A model generated the notes under the pieces. It saw only the letters and a program-made list of their open reading frames with translations. It had not been told where the DNA came from and searched no databases. Below, one piece after another: positions 27,548 through 37,215 of a DNA stretch of 64,000 nt (positions are counted from its first letter, which is position 1; each line of letters begins with the position of its first letter). This stretch comes from JAKLQR01 sp963753165. GTDB taxonomy: Bacteria > Nitrospirota > Thermodesulfovibrionia > Thermodesulfovibrionales > SM23-35. The translations under genes and the position numbers were made by a program. The stretch spans positions 124,001-188,000 of the forward strand of contig CAVWBP010000002.1 of assembly GCA_963753165.1 (NCBI GenBank). Reading direction: 5' to 3'.

Positions 27548-29058
27548 ATGTCAGAAATCAAGACAGAAGAAATAAGCGAACTTTTAAAGAAGCAGATCAC
27601 GGACTTTGAGAAGAAGGTTGATGTCAGTGAAATCGGTACTGTTACCTATATCGGTGACGGTGTCGCAAAGGTGTACGGCTTGACAACTGTATGGCTATGG
27701 AGATGCTTGAGTTCCCGAACGGTGTTTTCGGAATGGCGCTGAACCTTGAAGAAGATTCTGTCGGTGCGGTTCTCTTCGGTGAGAACAGACTGTTAAGGAA
27801 GGCGATATCGTCAAACGTACCGGCAAGGTTATGGAAGTCCCGGTCGGAGATGAATTAAGGGGAAGAGTTGTCAATGCGATCGGACAGCCGATAGACGGAA
27901 AAGGCCCGCTCAACGCAAACAGACCCGCAAGGTCGAGGTTGTTGCACCGGGTATCATTAAAAGGAAACCGGTTCATGAGCCGCTCCAGACAGGCATTAAG
28001 GCAATCGACGCCATGATCCCGATCGGAAGGGGACAGAGAGAGCTTTGCATCGGTGACCGTCAGATCGGAAAGACAGCTATTCTCATTGACACAATTATCA
28101 ATCAGAAAGGCGGAGATGTTACCTGCATATATGTTGCAATCGGACAGCGGAGACCGGCTGTCGTCAATACCGTCAAAAAACTTGAGGAAATGGGCGCACT
28201 GGAACACACAATCGTTGTTGTTGCAACAGCGAGTGAGCCGGCGCCTCTGCAGTATATTGCTCCGTATGTCGGTTGTACGATGGGTGAATATTTCAGGGAT
28301 AACGGCAAGGCCGCATTTATTGCATATGATGACCTTACCAAACAGGCTCAGGCCTACAGGCAGCTTTCCCTGATCCTGAGACGTCCTCCTTCACGTGAGG
28401 CATATCCCGGTGACGTCTTCTATCTCCATTCAAGGCTCCTCGAAAGGGCGGCAAAAATGAGCGACGCAATGGGCGCAGGTTCACTGACCGCAATTCCGGT
28501 CATCGAGACACAGGCCGGTGACGTTTCCGGATTTATCCCGACAAACGTTATCTCTATTACCGACGGCCAGATATATCTTGAGCCCGAACTCTTCTACGCC
28601 GGCATAAGACCGGCGGTGAACGCAGGTCTCTCGGTCAGCCGAGTCGGCGGCGCTGCCCAGATCAAGGCCATGAAGCAGGTTGCCGGTATGCTCAGGCTTG
28701 ACCTTGCCCAGTACAGGGAGCTTGCTGCATTTGCTCAGTTCGCGTCTGACCTCGACAAGGCAACCCTTGCCCAGATCTGAGAGAGGAAGAAGAATGGTTG
28801 AACTCCTGAAGCAGGACCAGTTTGTTCCTATGTCGGTTGATGATCAGATTATTGTTATCTTTGCAGGAACCCAGGGATTTCTCGATGACGTTCCGGTTGA
28901 ATCGATACGAATCCTTTGAGGAAGCATTTATGAGATATATCAGGGCTGAAAAACAGGACCTGAAGAAAGAGATCATGGAAAAGAAGGCACTGGATGATGA
29001 CCTTAAAGCAAAACTGACCGAGGCAATCACAGCATTCAAGAAAACCTTCTCAGCATAA
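27548..29058 (+). CDS. atpA: ATP synthase F1 subunit alpha (frameshifted)
   Basis: Alpha is the non-catalytic nucleotide-binding subunit of F1. The Walker A motif GDRQIGKTA and the sequences RPAVVNTVKK, AIPVIETQAGDVS and SRVGGAAQIKAMKQVAG are intact in the large central piece (28013-28780). Frame changes occur at about 27680, 27790, 27920, 28778 and 28905. Adding G to ttgac (giving LDNCMAMEMLEFPNGV) and A to agact (giving NRTVKEGD) repairs two of them. The C-terminal pieces are VELLKQDQFVPMSVDDQII and EEAFMRYIRAEKQDLKK. The total of about 503 codons is normal. It has a weak ribosome binding site (ggggtgaaatt). Confidence 0.93.
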
Positions 29059-29082
29059 TAAGTTTGTGATAGGAGAGGATAC

Positions 29083-29967
29083 ATGCCAACTTTAAGGGAT
29101 ATAAGAAAAAGACTAAAAGCAATCCAGAGCACGAAGAAGATCACTGCAGCCATGAAGATGGTGGCCGCAGCAAAGATGCGGAAGGTCCAGGACCGGATGC
29201 TGAACTTCAGGCCTTATGCCATCAAGGATGGAAACAGTCCTGTCAGATCTTGCGAAGGTTGCAGAACGCGAGATACATCCGCTCCTGGCTTTGAGGCTGA
29301 GAAAGAACGGTGGAAGTGGTGGTGATTACCTCTGATAAAGGTCTTTGCGGCGCGTTTAATACAAATATTCTGAAGGCTGCGTATAAATATATCAATGGAC
29401 TGAAACAGGAGGGTATCGAAGTATCTCTGAGCGTGGTGGGAAGAAAAGCCCGCGACTTTTTCAACAGAAGAAACATCCCCATGAGAAACGCATGGATTGG
29501 ATTATCCGGAAAAATATCCTATGCAAATGCTCAGGAGATTGCAGAGAATCTCATGGAAAATTATACCAACGAGACCTTTGATGAAGTTGTTGATTATCTA
29601 CAATGAATTCAAATCGATGATTTCCCAGAAAGTTACCATAAATGAAACTTCTGCCTGTCGGCACGATTAGAGGGAGAAGAGGGACAGAAAGAGAAATCCA
29701 TGACGGCAGATTACCTGTATGAACCTTCACGGGCGGCGATATTCGAAAGATTGCTGCCGAAGTATATCGAAATACAGGTTTACAGGGCACTGCTTGAATC
29801 CTCGGCAGCGGAAGAAGCTGCGAGGATGGCTGCAATGGAAAATGCTACAAAGAACTGTTCAGAGCTTATTGACGAAAGTAACACTCCTCGCAAATAAAGT
29901 AAGACAGGCATCCATTACCAAAGAACTGATGGATATTGTCGGCGGTGTTGAGGCGTTAAAGGATTAG
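29083..29967 (+). CDS. atpG: ATP synthase F1 subunit gamma (frameshifted)
   Basis: Gamma is the central rotor shaft. The N-terminal helix PTLRDIRKRLKAIQSTKKITAAMKMVAAAKMRK is the family signature. The middle piece has VVVITSDKGLCGAFNTNI, and the C-terminal pieces are ADYLYEPSRAAIFERLLPKY, RALLESSAAEEAARMAAMENATKN and LANKVRQASITKELMDIVGG. At least four frame changes lie between 29230 and 29880. The span of about 295 codons is normal. The conserved parts show no substitutions that suggest decay. Confidence 0.9.
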
Positions 29968-30015
29968 GGAATTAAGGGTTTATCGAATTTTTAATATAGT
30001 CCAGGGGGTATTGAA

Positions 30016-31431
30016 ATGAATGAAGGAAAAGTAGCACAGGTAATAGGTGCAGTTGTAGACGTCGAATTTGAGAAACAGTTGCCGAAAATCCGTGATGCCG
30101 TGAAGGTAGATTATGCCGGAGATCCTGCAAAAGGCATACCGGAGATTCATGTTACCTTGGAGGCGGCCATTCATCTTGGTGAGAACAAGGTAAGGACAAT
30201 TGCCATGGGACCTACAGACGGTCTGGTAAGAGGCATGAAGGTTGTTGATACAGGCCAGCCGATAACTGTGCCGGTCGGAAAGTCATCATTAGGAAGAATC
30301 ATGAATGTCGTAGGTGACCCTGTTGATGAAATGGGACCAATAGAAACAACAGAGAGAATGCCTATTCACAGACTAGCGCCTGAATTTATTGAGCAGGAAG
30401 CTACAACCCAGGCATTTGAGACAGGCGTTAAGGTTTTTGACCTTCTCATCCCGTTCGTCAGAGGCGGCAAGATGGGAATGTTCGGCGGCGCCGGAGTCGG
30501 CAAGACCGTTATTATCATGGAGATGATCAACAACATCGCCATGGTCCACGGTGGTATCTCGGTGTTCGCAGGCGTCGGTGAGAGAACAAGAGAAGGAAAT
30601 GACCTTTATCTCGAAATGAAACATTCAGGCGTTTTGCCGAAGGCAGCCCTTATTTATGGTCAGATGAACGAGCCGCCCGGAGCAAGAGCGAATGTCGGAC
30701 TGAGCGCACTTACCTGTGCAGAGTACTTCAGAGACCAGGGGCAGGACGTTCTTATCTTCATAGACAATATCTTCAGATACACACTCGCATGGGCTGAGGT
30801 TTCGGCGCTCCTCGGAAGAATGCCTTCCGCCGTCGGTTATCAGCCGACACTCGGAACTGATATGGGTGCCCTCCAGGAGAGAATTACCACCACAAAGAAG
30901 GGCGCTATTACCTCGATGCAGGCTATTTACGTCCCTGCGGACGACCTGACCGACCCTGCGGTTGCAACGGCATTTACCCATCTTGACGGAACCGTCGTTC
31001 TTTCAAGGCAGATTGCAGAACTCGGTATTTATCCTGCGGTTGACCCGCTTGATTCTACATCAAGAATTCTTGATCCGAAGGTCATCGGCGATGAACATTA
31101 TGCGGTTGCCAGAAATGTCCAGAAGACCCTTCAGAGATATAAAGAGCTCCAGGACATCATCGCAATCCTCGGTATCGAGGAACTCTCTGAAGATGACAAG
31201 ATGATTGTTGCAAGGGCAAGGAAACTCCAGAGGTTCCTGAGCCAGCCGTTCCATGTTGCAGAGACATTTACCGGTCAGGCCGGCAAATATGTCAAGACCG
31301 CAGATACAATAAAAGGATTTAAGGCTATTGTCGAAGGACAATACGACGATGTGCCTGAGCAGGCATTCTACATGGTCGGACCGATTGAAGAAGTAGAGGA
31401 AAAGGCCAAGAAACTTGGATGGAGCAGATAG
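30016..31431 (+). CDS. atpD: ATP synthase F1 subunit beta
   Basis: This is the catalytic subunit of F1. Walker A is GGAGVGKT, the catalytic Glu lies in GERTREGNDLY, and the C-terminal DELSEED-type region is present as EELSEDDK. Its 471 residues are intact, unlike its upstream neighbours. One oddity: the normally very conserved stretch after DNIFR reads YTLAWAEVSALLGR here, where most bacteria have F-T/S-x-AG-S/A-EVS. The Trp is unexpected and equals a single-base change of GGG to TGG. It has an agggggtattgaa ribosome binding site. Confidence 0.97.
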   Translation: MNEGKVAQVIGAVVDVEFEKQLPKIRDAVKVDYAGDPAKGIPEIHVTLEAAIHLGENKVRTIAMGPTDGLVRGMKVVDTGQPITVPVGKSSLGRIMNVVGDPVDEMGPIETTERMPIHRLAPEFIEQEATTQAFETGVKVFDLLIPFVRGGKMGMFGGAGVGKTVIIMEMINNIAMVHGGISVFAGVGERTREGNDLYLEMKHSGVLPKAALIYGQMNEPPGARANVGLSALTCAEYFRDQGQDVLIFIDNIFRYTLAWAEVSALLGRMPSAVGYQPTLGTDMGALQERITTTKKGAITSMQAIYVPADDLTDPAVATAFTHLDGTVVLSRQIAELGIYPAVDPLDSTSRILDPKVIGDEHYAVARNVQKTLQRYKELQDIIAILGIEELSEDDKMIVARARKLQRFLSQPFHVAETFTGQAGKYVKTADTIKGFKAIVEGQYDDVPEQAFYMVGPIEEVEEKAKKLGWSR

Positions 31432-31469
31432 GGATACAAGAAATAAACGGTTAGGCAGGAGAATTATTC

Positions 31470-31880
31470 ATGGAGAAAGAGAATAAATTGAAACTCGAAA
31501 TCGTTACCCCTTACGGCCTTATTTTGAGTGAGGATGTTGACGAAGTGACCTGCACCGGCAGTGAAGGTGACTTTGGCGTGCTCCCGGGACATGTGCCTTT
31601 CTTCACAACCCTCAAGATAGGCATGCTTGCATATAAAAAAGGGAATACGACGAAATATGTCTTTGTAAACTGGGGATATGCCGAAGTCGGCCCTGACAGG
31701 GTTATGATTCTTGCCGACAGCGCAGAAAAATCAGAAGATATCGATGTCGAGAGGGCAAAGGCTGCAATGAAAAGGGCGGAAGAAAGACTGAAGAAGGCAG
31801 AAGAATTCGATTTCGCGAGATCTTCATCGTCCCTTGAAAGGGCAGTCGCGAGGGTGCAGGTAGGCGAGAAATTCAGATAA
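31470..31880 (+). CDS. atpC: ATP synthase F1 subunit epsilon
   Basis: Epsilon couples the rotor to the c ring and can inhibit ATP hydrolysis. The N-terminal beta-sandwich (LKLEIVTPYGLILSEDVDEVTCTGSEGDFGVLPGHVPF) and the C-terminal helical hairpin (VERAKAAMKRAEERLKKAEEFDFARSSSSLERAVARVQV) are complete in 136 residues. It is the last gene of the operon and is followed by a strong terminator. Confidence 0.95.
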   Translation: MEKENKLKLEIVTPYGLILSEDVDEVTCTGSEGDFGVLPGHVPFFTTLKIGMLAYKKGNTTKYVFVNWGYAEVGPDRVMILADSAEKSEDIDVERAKAAMKRAEERLKKAEEFDFARSSSSLERAVARVQVGEKFR

Positions 31881-31912
31881 ACAGAAAATATTCGATACCA
31901 TAGAGTATACCG

Positions 31913-31944
31913 AAAAAGGCCATGCAGAATACATGGCCTTTTTC
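31913..31944 (+). terminator. Terminator of the atp operon
   Basis: aaaaaggccatg pairs with catggccttttt around a 7-base loop and is followed by further T. It lies 33 bases after atpC. Confidence 0.88.
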
Positions 31945-32014
31945 TTTTGTCAAATTGATAATTGTCCTTTCCCTGTGGTATAAAAAGGAAGCTTTTACTC
32001 AAGGAGATCCGATA

Positions 32015-32059
32015 GTGATACCGCAGGGAAAGATCCTCGTTATTGATGATGAAGAGTAA
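32015..32059 (+). pseudogene. Truncated response-regulator start (14 codons)
   Basis: A GTG at 32015 follows aaggag at ideal spacing and reads MIPQGKILVIDDEE before a TAA at 32057. This is the first strand and acidic pocket of a receiver domain. Directly after the stop the sequence still reads agcctgagtattcgc (SLSIR), the normal continuation of such a domain. The remainder of the gene is missing and the methyltransferase gene begins 16 bases later. A deletion has probably removed the regulator. Confidence 0.6.
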
Positions 32060-32075
32060 AGCCTGAGTATTCGCT

Positions 32076-32801
32076 ATGGAGGTTACGCTCGACAGTATCC
32101 GTGACATACAGATATATCAGTCAAAAACAGGATACCGCTTTTCAGTGGATGCCCTCCTCCTTTTCGACTTTGTCGATCTCAAAACAGCAAGGTCGATCGC
32201 AGACCTCGGAGCGGGGTCAGGCATCGTCGGAATCCTTCTCGCCAAAAAATATCTTCACGCAACCGTCACCCTCTTTGAAATTCAGCCGGGCCTTGCTTCT
32301 CTCGCAGATAGGAACATCAGGATCAACAGCCTGGAAGACCGGATAAAGGTGGTGAACGCTGATATCACTGACCGGTCGTCTCTTCAATCATTCCTGTCAG
32401 CGCATGCCGGATTCGATCTTGTTGTCGCGAATCCACCCTTCAGAAAATGGAAAAGCGGCCGCATCAATATTGACGAAGAGAGGGCTATTGCGCGGCATGA
32501 AATAAAGCTCAACCTCATGGGGCTCGTCGAAGCCGCCGCTTGTCTTCTCCAACCGAAAGGAAGATTCTGTGTGGTTCATCACCCCAGCAGACTTGCTGAA
32601 CTTATGGATATCCTGAGGAGAAAAAGCATCGAACCTAAACGTCTGCGCTTTATCCATTCAGACAGAAACTCTGAAGCAAAGATAGTGCTGCTCGAGGCTG
32701 TGAGGGAAGGCAGGCAGGGAATGAAGATCGAAAGTCCCTTGTATATTTATGATGAGCAGCATCAGTATACAAATGAAATGAAAAAATTATACAATCCCTG
32801 A
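32076..32801 (+). CDS. TrmN6-like (YfiC family) SAM-dependent methyltransferase
   Basis: The 241-residue protein has the SAM-binding glycine motif ADLGAGSGIVGILLA (about residues 42-56), an acidic residue in TLFEIQP, and the N6-adenine motif VVANPPFRK. The N-terminus (IRDIQIYQSKTGYRFSVDALLLFDF) matches enzymes that methylate A37 of tRNA-Val. The substrate is inferred from family only. No good ribosome binding site precedes the ATG, because the upstream sequence is the response-regulator remnant. It is followed after 4 bases by the xer gene. Confidence 0.85.
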   Translation: MEVTLDSIRDIQIYQSKTGYRFSVDALLLFDFVDLKTARSIADLGAGSGIVGILLAKKYLHATVTLFEIQPGLASLADRNIRINSLEDRIKVVNADITDRSSLQSFLSAHAGFDLVVANPPFRKWKSGRINIDEERAIARHEIKLNLMGLVEAAACLLQPKGRFCVVHHPSRLAELMDILRRKSIEPKRLRFIHSDRNSEAKIVLLEAVREGRQGMKIESPLYIYDEQHQYTNEMKKLYNP

Positions 32802-32805
32802 TATC

Positions 32806-33702
32806 ATGAAAATACAGGCCGATATGCTCAATAATTTTCTCACATACCTTTCAGCCGAGAAAGGGCTTTCCCGGAATACCGTCGAATCGTACCGGCTTGA
32901 CCTCAGGAAATTTTTCGAGTTCCTGTCCGCAGAAGAGAAAGATCCCGGTTTTTTCTCAAGAAGCGATATTGTTGATTTTATCGAAAAACTCAGGACAGAA
33001 CGTTATGCCACCTCAAGCATCTGCAGATTCATTTCGTCAATAAAAAGCTTGTGCAGGTACCTTCTTACTGAACACCTGCGCGAAGACGACCCATCCGAAA
33101 ACCTTCAGTCCCCGAAAAAATGGGAGCGTCTGCCCAAGGCCCTGAGTTTTTCCGAGGTAAAAGCATTGCTTGAGGAGAGCGCCTCCTCCAGTCCGGGCAA
33201 CCCTATCCTTGTGCGTGATGCGGTAATGATCGAACTGATGTATTCTTCCGGTCTGCGCGTGAGCGAACTTGTGTTGCTGAAGCTTGAGGACTTCAATTTT
33301 GAAGCGGGATTCCTCCGGGTGATAGGGAAGGGCTCGAAGGAGAGGATTGTGCCGGTAAACATTCAGGCAGTGGAAAAAATAAAGCAGTATATAGCCAACC
33401 AGAGGGCTGCGATTCTCAAAAAGAAACGTTCCCCTTATCTGTTTGTCACCGCAAGGGGAAAACCGATGACGAGGCAGCGTTTCTGGCAGACTATGAGGAA
33501 GTTCGGCAGAATAATTGGCATTGACCTTTCGCCGCATGTGATGAGACATTCCTTTGCCACGCATCTCCTTGAAGGGGGAGCCGACCTCCGTTCCGTGCAG
33601 AAAATGCTCGGTCACTCCGACATCTCGACTACGCAGGTCTATACAAAAGTGACAACAGACAGACTGAAACAGGTATTTTCAAAGTATCATCCAAGGGCAT
33701 AA
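32806..33702 (+). CDS. xerD: Tyrosine recombinase XerC/XerD
   Basis: The 298-residue site-specific recombinase would resolve chromosome dimers at dif. The N-terminal SAM-like domain (NNFLTYLSAEKGLSRNTVESYRLDL) precedes the catalytic domain with Arg151 (SSGLRVSEL), Lys175, His244 and Arg247 (HVMRHSFATHL), His270 and Tyr279 (TTQVYTKV). Length and motifs match housekeeping Xer enzymes rather than phage integrases; no attachment sites or phage genes are nearby. The XerC against XerD choice is uncertain. Confidence 0.9.
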   Translation: MKIQADMLNNFLTYLSAEKGLSRNTVESYRLDLRKFFEFLSAEEKDPGFFSRSDIVDFIEKLRTERYATSSICRFISSIKSLCRYLLTEHLREDDPSENLQSPKKWERLPKALSFSEVKALLEESASSSPGNPILVRDAVMIELMYSSGLRVSELVLLKLEDFNFEAGFLRVIGKGSKERIVPVNIQAVEKIKQYIANQRAAILKKKRSPYLFVTARGKPMTRQRFWQTMRKFGRIIGIDLSPHVMRHSFATHLLEGGADLRSVQKMLGHSDISTTQVYTKVTTDRLKQVFSKYHPRA

Positions 33703-33853
33703 CACAGTTTTCCCTGTCCCATCATTTACTAAGTTTGCCGGGTTATTCAGTTGCAACACAACATGAAAACAGGTAAACTGTTTTCATCGCAGAAACAGAC
33801 AAAGGAAGTCAACCAAGCAAACTCAACAACAGCATGCACTATGGAGGTTATCG

Positions 33854-36307
33854 ATGCCCGAACCATTGAAGTTTGATGAACTCTATGGATTTTGCGATCC
33901 TGATATTCTGCCTTTTACCACAACCGATGAGCTTTCTGAATTCAGGGAGACGATCGGGCAGGAGAGGGCTCTCCATGCACTCGATTTCGGCCTGAGCCTT
34001 GACAGTACCGGATTCAATATCTTCATCCTCGGAGAGCACGGCACAGGGAAAATGACTACGGTGAAGTCATTCCTCGCACAGAAGGCCCTCAGTGAACCTG
34101 TCCCGACAGACTGGTGCTACGTCTATAATTTTAAAGACCCTGATGCGCCGCTTGCCATTTCAATGCGTCCGGGGGACGCCGCAGTATTTCAGAAGGGCAT
34201 GGATGAAATCATCAAAACACTGAAGTCCGAGATTCCGAAGATATTCGAATCGAAAGAGTATGAGAAGCAGAAAAACACTCTCCTGGAAGGATCCCAGAAA
34301 CAGCAGAAAGAACTCTTCGCAGGGCTTGAAGAGGAGGCACAGCAAAAGGGGTTTGCACTCCGCAAGACTGTAAGCGGGCTGATTATCATCCCTGTCAAAA
34401 AGACGGGGGAACCGCTGACAGAAGAGGAATATGAACAGCTTGATGAAAAAACACGGAGAAAAATAGATGAGATTGGAAGGGCGCTTCAGGAGAAGCTGAA
34501 CGATGTGGTGCGGTTGATCCGTGAGACTGAAAAGAAGGTCAAGGAATCCCTCGTCAAACTTGAGAAAGATGCTGCCCTCTCCGCCGCAGGACATCTCATT
34601 GACGAAATGAAACAGACCTTCAGGGATTACGAAAAGATTCTTGCATACCTCAGCGACGTGCAGGATGATATCCTCGAACATCTCGATGATTTCAAGGTCC
34701 AGGATGAGCAGGCCACGCAGTTGCCCATGCTGAAACTCCAGAAACCGGAACCCACATTCACCCGCTATACAGTCAATGTGCTGGTGAACAACAAAGACTG
34801 CAAAGGAGCGCCATGCATATTCGAGAGCAACCCGACCTATTACAATCTCTTCGGCAGGATCGAGCACAGGATACAGTACGGAATCGCACTCACCGATTTT
34901 TCAATGATAAAGGCCGGCTCCCTGCAAAAGGCAAACGGCGGATATATCGTGATGCACGCCCTTGACCTCCTGAGAAATCTTTTCTGCTATGACGCGCTTA
35001 AACGGGCAATCAGAAACCGCGAAGTGAAAATAGAAGATGTATGGGAGCAGTATCGGCTGATTTCAACAGCGACGCTTAAACCTGAAGCGATTCCCCTCGA
35101 TGTCAAGGTAATCCTCATAGGGAACCCTTATCTCTATTATCTTCTCTATAACCTCGATGAAGAGTACCGCGAACTGTTTAAGGTAAAGGCTGATTTCGAC
35201 AGCGTCATGAACAGAACCGACGGGAATATCCGGAAATATTCCTCGTTCATCGCCACCATATGCCGGGAGGAGAAGCTGCTGCCCTTTGAGAGGACGGGTG
35301 TGGCAAAGGTTATTGAATTAGGATCGAGGCTTGCAGAGAACAAGTATAAACTGTCCGCAAAATTCAGTGATATCTCAGACCTCCTGCGGGAGGCAAGTTA
35401 CTGGGCAGGCAAAGCAGAGAGTGCGGTTGTGGCAAGCGAGCATGTCCAGAGGGCAATCGACGAGAAGATATTCAGGACAAACAGGATAGAAGACCGTCTG
35501 CGGGAGATGATCCTCGACGGCACCATCATCATCGATACCTCGGGAGCGAAGACAGGCCAGATAAACGGCCTTGCAGTGCTTGATCTTGGCGACTACAGCT
35601 TTGGAAAGCCGTCGAGAATCACCGCGAGAACTTACGCCGGAAAGGCCGGAGTCGTGAATATCGAGCGAGAAACCAAGATGAGCGGAAAGATACACGACAA
35701 GGCTATCCTGATCATCACAAACTATCTCGGAAGCAGATATGCGACGAAAAAGCCGATCAGCCTTTCCGCATCAATAACATTCGAACAGTTATACAGTCTG
35801 ATCGAAGGCGACAGCGCATCATGTGCCGAACTGTATGCGCTCATCAGCAGCATTGCGAATGTACCCCTGAAACAGAACATCGCGGTGACCGGTTCGATGG
35901 ACCAGAACGGTGAGGTACAGCCTGTCGGCGGCATCAATGAAAAGATCGAAGGGTTTTTCGATCTCTGCAGGATCATCGGGCTCGACGGAAGCCACGGAGT
36001 AATCATCCCCAGGAGGAATGTCAAAAACCTTATGCTGAAGAACGAGATTGTCGAAGCCGTCAAACAGGGGAAATTTACGGTTTATCCGATAGAGCAGGTG
36101 GACGAAGGCCTTGAGATTATGACCGGAATGTCCGTGGGAGAATTAAGAGAAGACGGTACTTATCCGGAAGGCACAATAAACTATCTTGTCGTGAAGCGTC
36201 TCACGGAAATAGCCGAGTCGATGGAAAAGAAGAAGGAAAAAGAGAAGGAAGACGAAAGAGAGGAAAAAGAGAAGACGAACAAGGGACAAGAAGAAAAGAA
36301 TACATGA
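33854..36307 (+). CDS. LonB-like ATP-dependent protease (AAA + S16 domains)
   Basis: This 817-residue protein has an AAA module with Walker A GEHGTGKMT (Lys66). A long coiled-coil insertion occupies about residues 120-290 (KEYEKQKNTLLEGSQKQQKEL..). The C-terminal S16 peptidase domain has catalytic Ser654 (EGDSASCAEL) and Lys697 (GGINEKIEG), 43 residues apart as in Lon. It belongs to the Lon-related family with an N-terminal extension (LonB/YcbZ type) rather than classical LonA. The C-terminus ends in a Lys/Glu-rich tail. The stop overlaps the acyltransferase start by 4 bases. Confidence 0.92.
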   Translation: MPEPLKFDELYGFCDPDILPFTTTDELSEFRETIGQERALHALDFGLSLDSTGFNIFILGEHGTGKMTTVKSFLAQKALSEPVPTDWCYVYNFKDPDAPLAISMRPGDAAVFQKGMDEIIKTLKSEIPKIFESKEYEKQKNTLLEGSQKQQKELFAGLEEEAQQKGFALRKTVSGLIIIPVKKTGEPLTEEEYEQLDEKTRRKIDEIGRALQEKLNDVVRLIRETEKKVKESLVKLEKDAALSAAGHLIDEMKQTFRDYEKILAYLSDVQDDILEHLDDFKVQDEQATQLPMLKLQKPEPTFTRYTVNVLVNNKDCKGAPCIFESNPTYYNLFGRIEHRIQYGIALTDFSMIKAGSLQKANGGYIVMHALDLLRNLFCYDALKRAIRNREVKIEDVWEQYRLISTATLKPEAIPLDVKVILIGNPYLYYLLYNLDEEYRELFKVKADFDSVMNRTDGNIRKYSSFIATICREEKLLPFERTGVAKVIELGSRLAENKYKLSAKFSDISDLLREASYWAGKAESAVVASEHVQRAIDEKIFRTNRIEDRLREMILDGTIIIDTSGAKTGQINGLAVLDLGDYSFGKPSRITARTYAGKAGVVNIERETKMSGKIHDKAILIITNYLGSRYATKKPISLSASITFEQLYSLIEGDSASCAELYALISSIANVPLKQNIAVTGSMDQNGEVQPVGGINEKIEGFFDLCRIIGLDGSHGVIIPRRNVKNLMLKNEIVEAVKQGKFTVYPIEQVDEGLEIMTGMSVGELREDGTYPEGTINYLVVKRLTEIAESMEKKKEKEKEDEREEKEKTNKGQEEKNT

Positions 36308-37215
36308 GAAAACCAATGACTCGTAGAGCGGTATGGTTTATTGAGGCATGTTTTATCATGCTTCTTTCCGTTCCTCTGGCGCTGATGCCGCTCTCATTCG
36401 CACGGAAGGCAGGAGAAAAGCTCGGCCTTCTGCTTTTTTTTGTATGGAGGAGCAGAAGAGAAATTGCCATCAGGAACCTGAATCGTTCGATCGAAAATGG
36501 GTCGCTGAGAGTTTCAGAACCGGCAGAGAAGATCATCAGAGAGAGCTTTCAAAATATCGGGCAGTCATTCGCAGAAGTCCTGAAGATTTATTTCGGATTC
36601 GGGGAAAGAATCATCGATTCCGTAACGATTGAAGGCATCGAACACTTTGAAGCTGCGAAGAGAAAGGGCAGGGGCGTTCTGTTTATAACAGGACATTGCG
36701 GTAACTGGGAGCTTATTGGAATAGCTGTATCGGTAAAGTTCGCTTCTCTTGCTGTTGTGGTAAGGCCACTGAATAATCCCTATCTCAACAGGCTCGTCGA
36801 AAAAGTCCGAAAGCGGTACGGTAATAGGGTGATCAATAAAAAAGGCGCGTTAAGACCGGTCATGCAGACCCTGAAAAAGAATGAAACCGTCGGCATCCTC
36901 ATGGACCAGGCGGTGATTCCTGAAGAGGGATATGTGATCGATTTCCTCGGAAGGGGAGCATGGACCACCAAGATGCCGGCCCTCATTGCCCGGAAAACAG
37001 GCGCAGCGGTCCTTCCTGCTTTCATACACAGAACAGAGAAGGGACACGCGATGCGTATCTATCCCGAAATCGAATTGTCCCCTGAGAGTGAAAGAGAAAA
37101 GGCATTCCAGGAAGACACGAAAAAGTTTTCCTCATATATAGAAACCTATATCCGCGAGTATCCTGCCGAATGGCTCTGGATTCACAGAAGGTGGAAACGG
37201 GTTCCGGGAGCCTAG
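36304..37215 (+). CDS. LpxL/HtrB-like lipid A biosynthesis acyltransferase
   Basis: The 303-residue membrane-associated acyltransferase has an N-terminal hydrophobic segment (about 10-30) and the HX4E motif H131-CGNW-E136. Further family motifs are GILMDQAVIP and EWLWIHRRWK near the C-terminus. Members add secondary acyl chains to lipid A at the inner face of the cytoplasmic membrane, which supports a Gram-negative envelope. It overlaps the Lon-like gene. Confidence 0.9.
   Translation: MRKPMTRRAVWFIEACFIMLLSVPLALMPLSFARKAGEKLGLLLFFVWRSRREIAIRNLNRSIENGSLRVSEPAEKIIRESFQNIGQSFAEVLKIYFGFGERIIDSVTIEGIEHFEAAKRKGRGVLFITGHCGNWELIGIAVSVKFASLAVVVRPLNNPYLNRLVEKVRKRYGNRVINKKGALRPVMQTLKKNETVGILMDQAVIPEEGYVIDFLGRGAWTTKMPALIARKTGAAVLPAFIHRTEKGHAMRIYPEIELSPESEREKAFQEDTKKFSSYIETYIREYPAEWLWIHRRWKRVPGA

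Noticed and set aside
27548..29058. Programmed ribosomal frameshifting in atpA.
   Set aside because: There are several shifts, in different directions and without slippery-site plus structure signals; homopolymer errors explain several of them.
32806..33702. Integrase of a mobile island using the nearby tRNA genes as attachment site.
   Set aside because: The tRNAs are 15 kb away, no direct repeats or phage genes are visible, and the protein has the length and motifs of housekeeping Xer recombinases.
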